From contig JANFOG010000003.1 of NCBI GenBank assembly GCA_024336345.1, forward strand, positions 4,098,501 through 4,162,500: DNA of 64,000 nt. Reading direction: 5' to 3'. Origin of the DNA: Mariannaea sp. PMI_226. Lineage: Eukaryota; Ascomycota; Sordariomycetes; Hypocreales; Nectriaceae. Within the stretch, counting starts at the first letter, position 1; each line of letters opens with the position of its first letter. Below are positions 11,242 through 21,102 of this stretch, piece by piece. Position numbers and translations under genes: made by a program. The notes below the pieces were generated by a model. It was not told where the DNA came from. It saw only the letters and a program-made list of their open reading frames with translations, and searched no databases.

Positions 11242-11837
11242 ATTCCTATAAGTTGCTATTTCCATGCCTAATTGTCAAGTCAAATGTATTGAAGAATCTA
11301 CTATTACAATACACAGAGGATATATAGCCTGCGGTAAAACTCTAAACATATATTACGTGACAAATAAAGCTATTAACCTGCTGCAAATTGCACTGACCAA
11401 TTGCCAGAGGGAGACAGGGGAAATAGAAGTAGTTCTAGTAGTGGAGGTGATTGAAGAAAATGGTAGTTATCCATGAGTACTACATAGGTACGATTAGACT
11501 GTCTTGACGTCCGCAGTTCTTTGCTGCCTGTACTGCTTGTCGGGTCCGTGTCCATGACCAGACTGTTGATAGAGCCCGCCAGGCCCGAGATGAAGACCTC
11601 ATCGAGTGCGCGATGTTGCGGCCACTTATTAAACTGATCATCGAATGAGGTTGTTTTTCTTACCCCTCACTTCGGGCACATTGGGACCTCTCTCCAACCG
11701 GAATCCTAGCCAAAAATACGGGGTACCTTCTTGACCCCACGTTCCGTGACAGAATTACTTATATTCTAATCTCCCCGACCCCACAATGACGCTCTTCTTT
11801 ATCCCATCTATCTCCTGGCGCAACTAATTGTATCTTT
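11242..11837. other. Intergenic
   Basis: About 600 bp. Contains an inverted pair CTTGCGGTATTTAACC/CATACCGCAAG overlapping the end of the upstream gene (about 11181-11211). A 70-codon open frame at 11264-11476 has no supporting signal. Confidence 0.4.
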
Positions 11838-12620
11838 ATGCACTTTTTAAAAATGTCACCACGAAGCTTTCTCAACTTGCCCGAAGATATTCTGCTATCT
11901 ATTTTTGAGGAACTAGATACCCAATCCCTTCTTTCAATATTGGGGTCTTGCACAAAGCTATACTCTCTCCTTAACGACCATCGTGTATCTTCTATTTTCA
12001 ATAAAGGACCTTCACTTAACGATAGTGAAATTTATTCAACTTGGTTAACCCTGTCAAAGGTCCTTCCACCTATATATTCAAGCAACCTTGATGTTATTCC
12101 TATTTTTAATATTATAATCCGGAAGTTCAATAAGCTTAAACTAAAAGAACTTATTATCCCAACTGTATATCTAACGATGGATAACAAAAAGCCTCAGATG
12201 GGTAAAGGGATGAAGCTCTAGAGGGCTATCACACTGCTCGAATGGACTCTGGAACAATTTGTTCCCGAGGAATCACAAACAGGAGATGATGAATTACCAA
12301 GAATGTTACCAAGAACACTTCTCCCACTCCTGGAGAAATTAGAGCAACTTTCTGGCGACTCTCAACAAAAATTCAAAAAGCGCCTTTCCGGAGAGTCTGA
12401 CATGTTTGTGATCAAGATCAACAGATCCGGTGTCACCAAATATCGAAGGAACACTGAGGACTGGGTGCATCAGTATAACGTGGAAATCCGAAAAAGACAT
12501 CTCCTTGTGGGTGTTTGTCAACGACCTCGACGTTTTCCATATTTGAGATATTTGAGCCGATTGGAAGAACTACTAGAATTGGACGATATTCGACCTCGGT
12601 ATCGGTATCATATAGATTGA
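11838..12620 (+). pseudogene. F-box protein gene with one in-frame stop
   Basis: An F-box-like start (SFLNLPEDILLSIFEELDTQSLLSILGSCTKLYSLL) begins at the ATG at 11838 or 11853. The frame ends at TAG 12219-12221, but the same frame then stays open to 12620, continuing with LLEWTLEQFVPEE and further leucine-rich text. Removing the only GT..AG pair around the stop would take out just 20 nt and break the frame, so splicing does not explain it. One base change to a sense codon (for example CAG or TGG) would restore a 260-codon gene. The stop context CTCTAGAGG fits a C-to-T change at CpA. It may be a pseudogene or a sequence variant. Confidence 0.65.
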
Positions 12621-13020
12621 AGCTTATAATATGAACATTCAGACTGTTAATTCTGTTTTGATGACCCAAGCCAGCTGAAGGATTGAGAATCCCATTACCT
12701 AAAGACAATACAGCATAACTTCGCACCAATATTTTTGCCGTCTTCGCCTGGGGCCATAAAGAGTGCGGTAACAGTACTTCCGTGGCCTTTCTTCAATCCT
12801 TGCCAGTCCCTTACGCAAGGTTGATTCACGGTCAACGAACCATACCTCATCAAAGGTGGATTTGGCCCACGACAGAGCCCTAGTCCAGCTGATTATGCCA
12901 ATAGTTATCTAAGCCTCTCGTAGTATCCTTTGGCCTTGTATCGAGTGGTGTAAAAAGGGGCCACCAAATGATCACCCTCTGGGAAAGAGCTATTGTTTCA
13001 GGCAAGCATCTTGACGCTTT
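12621..13020. other. Intergenic
   Basis: About 400 bp after the F-box pseudogene. No gene, no clear structure. Confidence 0.4.
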
Positions 13021-13448
13021 TGGTCGAAGGATCCAAGACCACGGGGCTATCGCAGGGCAGGCTTACCCGACTCTTGCTGGGTAACATCATATGATACAGC
13101 TGGGTAACCTTGGTCCCATCGTCAACTGTATCTGCCCTGAAGTGTCCAAAGAGGTCCCAAGGGTGACTAGACCTGGCCGTCGCCTCATCGGCTCATCGTT
13201 CCAGACACGGCCTTCACTGGTCGAAGGATCCAAGACCAAGGGCGTTATCACAAGGCAGACTTGCTCGGGTTCTCGCTGAGGGTCGGGGCAAGAAATCCAA
13301 GGTATTAACCTCCTATTAGGTCAATGGGAATCCAAAAATAGCCATTTCTAACTTCCAACTGCATCAAATGAGGCATCTTGGATCCCCTTCCATATCACAC
13401 TACTGGTCGATGGATCCAGGAGTAAGGGACTATCACAATATGCAAGCC
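13021..13448 (+). repeat. Three spaced direct repeats upstream of the F-box-ankyrin gene
   Basis: A segment of about 45 bp with the core TGGTCGAAGGATCCAAGACC, then GGGC..TATC.CA..GCA, starts at 13021, 13218 and 13404 (third copy more diverged: TGGTCGATGGATCCAGGAG). Spacing is 197 and 186 bp. The last copy ends about 95 bp before the ATG. They could be remains of a tandem repeat or an upstream regulatory series. Confidence 0.6.
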
Positions 13449-13474
13449 TTTATGTAATCCTTGCCTAAAAGACA

Positions 13475-13480
13475 TATAAA
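13475..13480 (+). promoter_or_regulatory. TATA box of the F-box-ankyrin gene
   Basis: TATAAA within GACATATAAATACC, 62 nt before the ATG at 13542. Confidence 0.5.
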
Positions 13481-13541
13481 TACCTGCTCTTCCTCCAAAT
13501 TAATCACCCTCCCAGCACTGCTCTTTACTATAATACCCAAG

Positions 13542-15428
13542 ATGCTCTTCGAAACCCTTCCAAGGGAGATCCTGTTTATGATCTCGGGGAACTGCGACAC
13601 ACACAGCCTAAATAATCTCGTTTGCTCCTCTTCGAGTTGCTATCAGGTATTTAACACCATCCTTTACCTCCAAAATGCCTCATCAGCACTCTTCTTCACA
13701 ATCGACAAACACTCAAACTCCAGCACCGCAATTCAGACCCTGAATCGTGCTAAATTTGCTGGAGTAAACATAAATCAACTGGATCGCCTGACTTTACGAA
13801 CACCGCTCTATGCGGCTATTAAAAAGTCCAGTGAAGCCATTACTGTTTGTCTTCTTGACAACGGCGCCCAAATTGACGAGCCTTCCGGTAACAATCGGCA
13901 CCCCCCTCTCTGTGCTGCCTTATCTCTTCAAGATAATACTATAGCAAAGCTCCTGTTTGAGCGAGGTGCATCTCTGGACTTCCCCTGTTGCCATAATCCA
14001 CTCGCCTTGGCAGCAGCAAAGGGCTGGACTGATTTGCTGATTTCCTTTCGCCAAAGAAATAACCGAATTAATGAGGTTTCAGGCCGTCACGATCGGCACC
14101 CCCCTCTTTGTGTTGCCTTATCTCATAAGCGCAGAGGAATAGCTAAATTTCTCATAGACAACGGAGCAGCTATCAAATTCCCTTGTGCGCATACACCAGT
14201 TGGTTTGGCAGCATCAAATGGCTGGACTGATTTAGTGTCTTCGTTTCTCGAGAAAGGTGCTCGAATTGACGATGTTTCAGGCCGCTATCCGTACCAACGG
14301 TTCCCTCCCATTTATGCTGCCTTTTTCAACAAGCATCGGAGTACAGCAAAACTCCTAATCGACCGGGGGGCATCTTTGGAATGCTTTCGTCATAATAGTC
14401 TACTCAGCCTAGCTGCAGGACATGGTTGGAACGATGTTGTGACCCATCTTATTGATAAAGGCGCTCAGATTAAAGAGGATCCTGTCAACATAACTCCACC
14501 TCTTCAAGTTGCTTTTATGAAGAAGCACGAAAGTACAGTACAACTTCTACTTGATCGAGGAGCCCCTCTGAAACCCGACTCAGAACATGCAGCACTTGGT
14601 TTGGCTGCATCAAATGGCTGGGATGATATTGTGGATTGCCTTCTTGATAAAAAGGTTTCAATCGATACACCCTCTGGCAGCAATCAACAACCTCCTCTCG
14701 AGATTGCCCTTAGAAACGGCAATGAGAGCACATCACTACTCTTAATTAAGAGAGACGCATGTTTGGAGTTTCCTGGCAAGGACGGCAAGGACGGCAAGGA
14801 CGGCAATCACGCCTTGCATATTGCAGCAGTTTTCGGATTGACTGATGTAATGCGATACCTTATTTCAGTCAAAAGGTGTGATGTAAATCACAAAAACAAG
14901 AAAGGGTTAACTCCACTTCATCAAATTATTCAGGCTCCTGAAGGAAAAGACACAATTGTGCGTTTCCTACTTGAGCTTGGGTCCAATGTCGATTTGCCTT
15001 GGGATAGGTCTGTCTATGGCGAAATAGAACTCATATCACCACTCGCTCTAGCTCTGAAGTTGGGGAAATTGGATATCGCCGCTACCTTATTGGCCAAGAA
15101 CGCGCTAATACCCAAGCAACAGTCCGGATTCCTCGACAAACTAATCGGGCTTGATTATGACGCGTTTGAGGAAGATCGTGATCGCATGGTTTTGAGCGTG
15201 GCCTGCATGCTGGAACGAGGTCTCAGAAATACACCAAGTCACTCCGAGGAAGGTATTCGCGAGGTCTGTTGCATCGAGTCCCTAGCAGAGCACATCTTCT
15301 CTCGATATAATGGACATCCGGACATAGCCAAAGCCGTCTTTGACGCCAAAAACGAGCTATACCGGGCCCACGAGATTTTTTCCCGATCTTCCCTTCCCAA
15401 AAGTTATCACGACTTGGGGGAATTTTAA
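13542..15428 (+). CDS. F-box and ankyrin repeat protein, 628 residues
   Basis: A single exon from the ATG at 13542; the frame is open 27 codons further up but without ATG and across the TATA box. Residues 1-40 (MLFETLPREILFMISGNCD, then a leucine/cysteine helix) form an F-box. From about residue 75 ankyrin-type repeats follow, recognised by recurring TPLYAAI, HPPLCAAL, LLFERGASLDF, LGLAASNGWDDIV, LLDRGAPL and GLTPLHQII. The array ends near residue 545. F-box proteins recruit substrates to SCF ubiquitin ligases through Skp1, and the ankyrin array would bind the substrate; this is family knowledge, not seen directly. A short Gly-Lys-Asp run (GKDGKDGKD) near residue 436 reflects a 9-bp tandem repeat in the DNA. 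Confidence 0.9.
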   Translation: MLFETLPREILFMISGNCDTHSLNNLVCSSSSCYQVFNTILYLQNASSALFFTIDKHSNSSTAIQTLNRAKFAGVNINQLDRLTLRTPLYAAIKKSSEAITVCLLDNGAQIDEPSGNNRHPPLCAALSLQDNTIAKLLFERGASLDFPCCHNPLALAAAKGWTDLLISFRQRNNRINEVSGRHDRHPPLCVALSHKRRGIAKFLIDNGAAIKFPCAHTPVGLAASNGWTDLVSSFLEKGARIDDVSGRYPYQRFPPIYAAFFNKHRSTAKLLIDRGASLECFRHNSLLSLAAGHGWNDVVTHLIDKGAQIKEDPVNITPPLQVAFMKKHESTVQLLLDRGAPLKPDSEHAALGLAASNGWDDIVDCLLDKKVSIDTPSGSNQQPPLEIALRNGNESTSLLLIKRDACLEFPGKDGKDGKDGNHALHIAAVFGLTDVMRYLISVKRCDVNHKNKKGLTPLHQIIQAPEGKDTIVRFLLELGSNVDLPWDRSVYGEIELISPLALALKLGKLDIAATLLAKNALIPKQQSGFLDKLIGLDYDAFEEDRDRMVLSVACMLERGLRNTPSHSEEGIREVCCIESLAEHIFSRYNGHPDIAKAVFDAKNELYRAHEIFSRSSLPKSYHDLGEF

Positions 15429-15469
15429 CCAATGAAATTCTTGGTGAGCAGAACCGACATCACTGCGGC

Positions 15470-15736
15470 ATGTTGATGACAACTGCCTATAGTGTCCTAG
15501 GCTATACAGCATGGGAACGAACTCTAAGATCAATCCATGGCGAGGGACAGAGAAATTTGGTTGAGAGTGCATATTGGGAGGATGAAGATAATGGCGACAC
15601 TGAAAATGAGGATGATAGCTCAGGCTCCAACAGTGACGACGAATTAATGCCCATAATTGGGGCTACGGACCGCTTAAAAATAGATGGCATTGACTGGATA
15701 CCTGTGAACGTTCCTGCCTTCCCCCAACGCAAATAA
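15470..15736 (+). CDS. Possible small acidic protein
   Basis: An 88-codon frame from the ATG at 15470 begins 42 bp after the stop of the F-box-ankyrin gene. Its middle is strongly acidic (WEDEDNGDTENEDDSSGSNSDDEL) and its end reads GIDWIPVNVPAFP. It does not join the upstream gene because that gene's TAA precedes the only nearby donor. It might be an independent small gene or a decayed 3' exon. I do not recognise it. Confidence 0.3.
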   Translation: MLMTTAYSVLGYTAWERTLRSIHGEGQRNLVESAYWEDEDNGDTENEDDSSGSNSDDELMPIIGATDRLKIDGIDWIPVNVPAFPQRK

Positions 15737-16670
15737 ACCATAGGTTATCAACACTTATTGCCTGGATAAGGAACTTATAGAGGGACCTATATGGCTTGCA
15801 ATGAGTGGGTCAAACGTTCAGGAGGCATACCTGCTACCGGGCGAGTACACATTACGTTCGGGAGGCAAAAATATTACAGCTCGCCGGATACAGATGGAAT
15901 ACCGCTTAGGTGAGTTTCTAGAAGGCTCTCTACAGAATCAAAGGACCTGACCTGCAATAGCCCCTGGAACTCCGGGCACGTGGCTTGTCAGAGGAAGCTC
16001 ATTCTGCGGGATGATTATCGCGCGCTACCCCAGAGACCCGCTTGCGCTATTGCTCACGGCCGAGCAGATTCTCACTGATTTAGCGAATTCTTTCCCAAGG
16101 GACAGCTTGGCCCTTGGATAGAATAATTGTATGCACTCCTCCTTTATACCAACTTAGCCGAGTCTGATCATCTCTCTTCTTGCCAGACCAAAAGACGAGG
16201 CAGTTGACATGATTGGGTTGAGACGTACACGCGGAGGGCGGTTGCAAACTCGAATGTATTCTGGGGCATACTATCTCTCTCTCTGTAGCTTTAGGCACTG
16301 CTAATTGCGGTACAGCTCTGCGCTCGATACAGGAGTGTGCAGGGAATATAGCCTATTTTCTTGAAAGCATCCGTCCTGTGAAAATTCGGGGATAGCTGGT
16401 CTAGCGCTTGGCACCAGGGACTTGGAAGTTCTGATTCTGGGCAGGTTCTGGGCAAGCTTCAGTGTAGAGGTCCTGCGCTCAAGCCCCTGAGACTGTCAGC
16501 CGCAAGTGGACACTGATGACACGGCCATAAGTGGCCCACTATCAGTACGTCGAGGCTTAACACATATAACTTTTGTTCCAACCTACATACTGTATTCACC
16601 CCACTCTTAGCGCATCTATGTCAAGCACGCACTCAAATCATCACGTTCTCAGACTTTCAGACTATGACAA
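15737..16670. other. Intergenic with weak coding traces
   Basis: A short plus-strand frame from the ATG at 15791 ends at a good GTGAGT donor (15910) and an acceptor-like CAATAG lies at 15960. The following frames do not agree in phase with it. A minus-strand frame at 16080-16298 (CLVFWSGKKRDDQTRLSW) also looks coding-like but isolated. These could be remains of genes. A TATA-like CATATAAC is at about 16562. Confidence 0.25.
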
Positions 16671-16856
16671 ATGGAAAAGGCTACGGTAGAAATCATAACA
16701 TGCTTCAACGGTTGTGGAAGAAAAGTCGAGATCATGTCAACGGACGATCTTAAGGATCAAAACTGGACGAAAATTAGTATCGGCCTGTACTATTGTCCCC
16801 AATGTGTTATAAAAGTTGGCTTTACTTCAGCCTACTCTAGCTACAGTTCTTACTAA
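16671..16856 (+). CDS. Possible 61-residue cysteine-pair protein
   Basis: A frame from an ATG at 16671, about 105 bp downstream of a TATA-like CATATAAC. It contains CFNGC near residue 11 and YYCPQC near residue 41, which could form a zinc site, and ends in a Ser/Tyr repeat (SAYSSYSSY). No intron is needed. There is no family recognition; length alone would not support it. Confidence 0.35.
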   Translation: MEKATVEIITCFNGCGRKVEIMSTDDLKDQNWTKISIGLYYCPQCVIKVGFTSAYSSYSSY

Positions 16857-17555
16857 GCAGAGAACTTTGAGTATGTCAATGCGGGGGCTCTCTACACACG
16901 GAACTTTGTCAAGCGCACTAAGCTTATTGAGCTTGTTGGACGAATAACTAGGGAAATATTGGTCTTGGAGTACGCGATGAGGCAGAAATCAAGGGGGTAT
17001 GATATTAGGGGATGAACAAATAACCTGGTATTATATTTATTGGTCTAGTTGTCGCTTGGTTGGTTCATGAAATTGATTTCATTCCGTTAATTATCTCAAT
17101 ATAAGGCAAGTTCATACAATACTCGCACGCTGCATATTGCCGGTTGAACTTCTGGGCTGACTGAAAGTAACAACATGACTAAGTACTTCTGAAGATCTTT
17201 TTAGCTAAGCCTGTACAGTACAGTAGATAATATAGATATCTATCATTTTTTACCTTCTATTTAATATATCTTGCCGGCTAGGTCATTAATTTAAGGATTT
17301 CAACGTGAACGCGCTAGCTCACTCACATTGCGCACCATTGCAGCATATTCTTCATCTGTCCAACCTTGGGTGAATTCATCTAGTGCAACCCTATCATTAG
17401 TAAGTCTAAATACTTGCGCCCTTCACATCACTAGCAATTGAGTGAGGGGGACAGCAATTCCAAGTCTCAGCTTTACACAATTGTGCTTACAACGAAATAT
17501 AGGTATAAAAACTGGGGCACTACCCAGTAAATCTAGCAGCGTGCTTGACAGTGGT
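16857..17555. other. AT-rich intergenic DNA
   Basis: About 700 bp, AT-rich, no gene seen. Confidence 0.4.
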
Positions 17556-17720
17556 GCAACAGCAGCAATTGCAGCGCAACCGACGGCAGCAGCAGCGCAT
17601 TTGACAGCAGCAAGAGAGCATTTGACGGCAGCAATAGCGCATTGGACAGCAATGGCAGCGCATTGAGTCGCAGCAACGGCAGCAGCGACAGCGCATTTGG
17701 TAGCGGCAAAAGCCGCAGAA
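17556..17720 (+). repeat. GCA-rich imperfect minisatellite
   Basis: About five imperfect copies of a 20-30 bp unit resembling GCGCATTTGACAGCAGCAA, embedded in CAGCAG triplets. All frames on both strands stay open here and give Ala-, Leu- or Ser-rich text, which is a consequence of the triplet repeat and not evidence of a gene. Confidence 0.65.
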
Positions 17721-18317
17721 ATAGCAGACACATTCAACAACGGGCGCATCTGATTACTGCTGCGACAGTTGCTGGGTGGCATACTGTATTCGCAATGCCG
17801 TATCTCCTTTTTGTCTTCCCCAGGGGCAGTTATATATGGCGATCATTTGCTGACGCTTGCTGAACAAGAACTGGAGGCTTTGGCGCACTTTGAGACAACG
17901 CTCAGCGCAGGTCGCAAAAAACCCTTCCTGTGGCTTGGTCAATAGTAGATCCGAGACAGGTCTAAATTTTGCCCTCCTTTAGTGCTTGCAGCTCATCAAA
18001 GGGATTGAAGATAGTTTCATGTGCAGTAATTCATCATGGTAATGTTGCCAATAGCCAAAAGTTGACCAAGAGTAGCGCGAAACTGGCGCCTCAACCCGCT
18101 ATTTTATTAGAGGCTATACTGAACCAGCAGCTGTATTCCTTTTGGATATTAGTTTTTAGCTTGGTCAGGTTCCATTTTTGGCTAGCATTTAAAGCCTACA
18201 CGGCGCTTCGCCCATAATCTGCTCCTTTACTTTCGGAATATAAAGCATCTATGACTTCCTTCCCCAATTGTCAGTTCCCCATTCCCATTTTTGTATGCGA
18301 ATTACTGTTTGATCATA
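17721..18317. other. Intergenic
   Basis: About 600 bp upstream of the F-box-like gene. Nothing supported. Confidence 0.4.
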
Positions 18318-18977
18318 ATGAAGCATCTTCCCAAAGAAATATGGTCAGACATCATCAAAGCACTCTTGCCCCGAGATCGATTGCGGCTTTTCCAAACATC
18401 CAAGGGTGCCAAAGGACATATTGTTCCTACCGACCAAAGGCAACTTGATAGAATATGGACGTACATATTCTCAAACGACAGGTGGGCCCAGGGTATTATA
18501 AGCAGGAGATTGAACCTAGTATTATTGGGACAGAACATGAAAAATGTGTTCGATGACCCGGCCGAGAGGCCTTATCTAGCGCTTGCCATTATTGGCCCCT
18601 TAGTAGGCCTCCATCCACGAGATATATTCCCCGGAGAGTTCTTAAAATCTCTACGATTTTCAGAGATCTCCGTGGAGACTCTAGAAATCGAATTTCCAGA
18701 CTTCACGCTTAATGTGTCCGGTGTCATACAGCTCGGGGCGGGAATCACACTTCCTAAGATCGACTCACTAATAAAACACAAAAAGAGCCAAGCCATATTG
18801 TATAATAATACACCAGGCATATATACCGTTGAAACCAAGGAGATTTCCAAGGGAAGCGTACAAACTGTGGAAACGACAAGAATGGAGTCGATCTTGATTA
18901 GAACAATAACGCAAGGCACAAGAGAAAGAAGATCTAAAGATAGGGGGCTTTTACGTTTAAAGACTTCAAAGGGTTGA
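18318..18977 (+). CDS. F-box-like protein, paralogue of the gene at 24453
   Basis: Single exon of 219 residues from the ATG at 18318; the open frame above it lacks ATG. The start MKHLPKEIWSDIIKALLPRDRLRLF is F-box-like. The body shares a column of features with the gene at 24453-25148: IWTYIFSNDRW against IWSNIFKTTSW, LALLGY/LVLLGQ, LALAIIGPLV/FALVLVHKMD, PGEFLKSL/PKDFIKSL, LEIEFPDFTLNVSGVI/LEIKLQDATINVGGIL, and AILYNNTPGIYTVETKE/ALFYHTHKLVKVETRY. They are therefore old paralogues. Function beyond possible SCF adaptor is unknown. The C-terminus here is basic (RERRSKDRGLLRLK). Confidence 0.65.
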   Translation: MKHLPKEIWSDIIKALLPRDRLRLFQTSKGAKGHIVPTDQRQLDRIWTYIFSNDRWAQGIISRRLNLVLLGQNMKNVFDDPAERPYLALAIIGPLVGLHPRDIFPGEFLKSLRFSEISVETLEIEFPDFTLNVSGVIQLGAGITLPKIDSLIKHKKSQAILYNNTPGIYTVETKEISKGSVQTVETTRMESILIRTITQGTRERRSKDRGLLRLKTSKG

Positions 18978-20088
18978 TCTACTCGAGTATTTCTCTAATA
19001 ATATTTTATTTTTACATGTCAATGCCCCGCATCTCAAACTCCAGGCCAAACAAAAACCGACAAAAAACTTTACCGTTAGTCGCCCCGTGGCCCCTGGCTG
19101 TTCAAGAGATTGGTAAGGATTGTATCGCAAAAAGATAGCTTCTTGTTGTATTTATTCCTGCCTTCTTTTGTATATAGAACAAGCTCTTTTAATTCATTAT
19201 CCACATGCTCGGTTGACTACTTAGATATAATAAACCTGCAGCATTTACGATCGGTGATTAAACTGTCGATTTGTAGACAAGAATGAGAGAGAAACATGAA
19301 GATTTAGCAGGAGTTACTTGATATGCTGGTGGAGAATTTCATAGGATGGTGTTGTCTCGGTAACTATAAAATCGGCCACCACTCTAGTATACGTTGGTTT
19401 GTATGTAAATACAGGTTCACCTTGTTTATTGGTCTATATGTAGCCTATGCAGAAAGTAGAATCAATATTGACAAATACGATATTATCTTGAGAATCGCTT
19501 GGCTTAAATCTGCTCCAACACCTCAAGCCGGGAACATTTGTGGCGTATGGTGGACCATAGCTTCGGTGAAATCTACAACAAAACAATGGAAATCATGGCC
19601 CTGGACTTATGAACGATCACTTCTCCATAAATCTGATGCCTGGCTGGTTGCTCAGCGAATTGGTGAAGTGTCTGGGGTGTAGTCTTTTGAAACGCTGACC
19701 ATGCACGACACATCACAGCAATACGGCCGATGTGATGAGTGAACTTTGGCGTGAGAGCCGTTCTGCAATCATCTAGTCCCTTCTATAATGTGGGATAACC
19801 TCAAGAAGACTGTTGGTTAATTAAATATCCCAAGGGCGAATCATATCATCTGCGACCTCTGAGGGACTGTGCAACGTCGCCTGAGCCACGTTATGTCCCC
19901 AGTTGGTTTTCCTATATTAGACCTCTCCCACCCTACTATTTGAATTTGGCCTTCCTGCTCATCTCACTCTCTTCGTTCTATCCTTCTACATATCTTATCA
20001 CATCGGCTAGTCCTTCTCTGGCTTGCACTTGCTACGAATATCCACCATTCCTCTACAGTTTATCGTGGCTTCGACCTCATCGCAAGAG
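18978..20088. other. AT-rich intergenic DNA
   Basis: About 1.1 kb, AT-rich. A 119-codon frame at 19323-19682 shows no domain, no splice partner and an AT-driven composition. CTCTCTTC-rich sequence precedes the next gene. Confidence 0.4.
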
Positions 20089-20772
20089 ATGGCAACTATT
20101 TCACACGGCTATCCCTCTCATCACCGGGAGTCTATAGATCGCCACGCAGAATTCGAGGCTTCAAATGCAGTGCCCTGGTGGCAAGAGATTGGGGCGATGA
20201 CTTATTTCCCAGTCTTTACTCAAGGGAATGAATTCTCTGACATGATGGGATCCGACCAGTGCGATGTGAAATCTAACTATTTCACATCGCCTATAACAGA
20301 CACTCAGCATTCTCAACTTTTCGCTAACGACGGCGATGCTCAAGATAATCCTTCTTCTTTGTATTCTTATAGATCCAATTCTACTCGGGCAAGGACTGAT
20401 AGTCCCGCTCAAATAACCCGACCAAACGCCTCTGCAGATGGCGGTACCTATATGTGCAGTGGCATTGGAAACACCACTCTTCTACAGAACCACAAGCACG
20501 AGGACCATCGGCAGAAACAGATTCCAGGCCCCCTTCGTTGCGATAAGATCAACCCAACCACTGGCAAGCCATGCATCTCTACCTTCTCAAGGCCGTATGA
20601 TTTGACTAGGCACAATAATACAATCCACAATTCTCAGAAGCAAAGGCCGCGCTGCAAGCTTTGCACTAAAGAGAAAACGTTCAGCCGCCAGGATGCTCTG
20701 ATGAGGCATTATAGGCAGCATCATCTAGGGAGTGATGCAGGAAACTCTCGACGGAGACGCCGTACCAAATAA
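20089..20772 (+). CDS. C2H2 zinc finger protein, putative transcription factor
   Basis: Single exon, 227 residues from the ATG at 20089. The N-terminal two thirds are low in structure, Ser/Thr/Asn-rich. The C-terminus has two C2H2 fingers in tandem. Finger 1 (from RCDKI near residue 157) has a long loop between its cysteines and then STFSRPYDLTRHNNTIH. Finger 2 is RCKLC..KTFSRQDALMRHYRQHH. A basic tail (SRRRRRTK) follows and can serve as a nuclear signal. The layout is that of fungal C2H2 regulators that bind DNA. Targets are unknown. It converges with the channel gene, 330 bp apart. Confidence 0.8.
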   Translation: MATISHGYPSHHRESIDRHAEFEASNAVPWWQEIGAMTYFPVFTQGNEFSDMMGSDQCDVKSNYFTSPITDTQHSQLFANDGDAQDNPSSLYSYRSNSTRARTDSPAQITRPNASADGGTYMCSGIGNTTLLQNHKHEDHRQKQIPGPLRCDKINPTTGKPCISTFSRPYDLTRHNNTIHNSQKQRPRCKLCTKEKTFSRQDALMRHYRQHHLGSDAGNSRRRRRTK

Positions 20773-21102
20773 GGTTTTCGATGTTCATGTGGCTGGTTGA
20801 TTTGTCTACTACTCTATAATTCGATTGGCGCCCGTGGGGTTAAATATGGTAGTAGCACCTACAGAGATCTAGTTCAAGAGAGTGCAAAAACTTCTCGGTC
20901 ATAACTACATCCTCAAATGTGACGGGTCTTATTCCGGAGAGCCTGTTCGTCGTTGGAAGCGCCCTCTTGGTTATATACCACCAATCACGCTATCCCCATG
21001 CCTGCGAAGCACAACTCCCGAGATCACCTATCTCACTTAGCATATGACCAACATGATATGGTGCCAATCACAACGTGCCGCTCGCCTTTATATTTCCGCT
21101 TG
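20773..21102. other. Convergent 3' intergenic region
   Basis: 330 bp between the C2H2 gene and the CSC1-like gene. No gene. Confidence 0.4.

Noticed and set aside
12195..12222. An intron removing the TAG in the F-box gene
   Set aside because: The only GT..AG pair is 20 nt, below workable intron size, and it would break the frame.
17423..17782. Ala-, Leu- and Ser-rich frames on both strands
   Set aside because: GCA triplet repeats keep every frame open; composition is repeat-driven.
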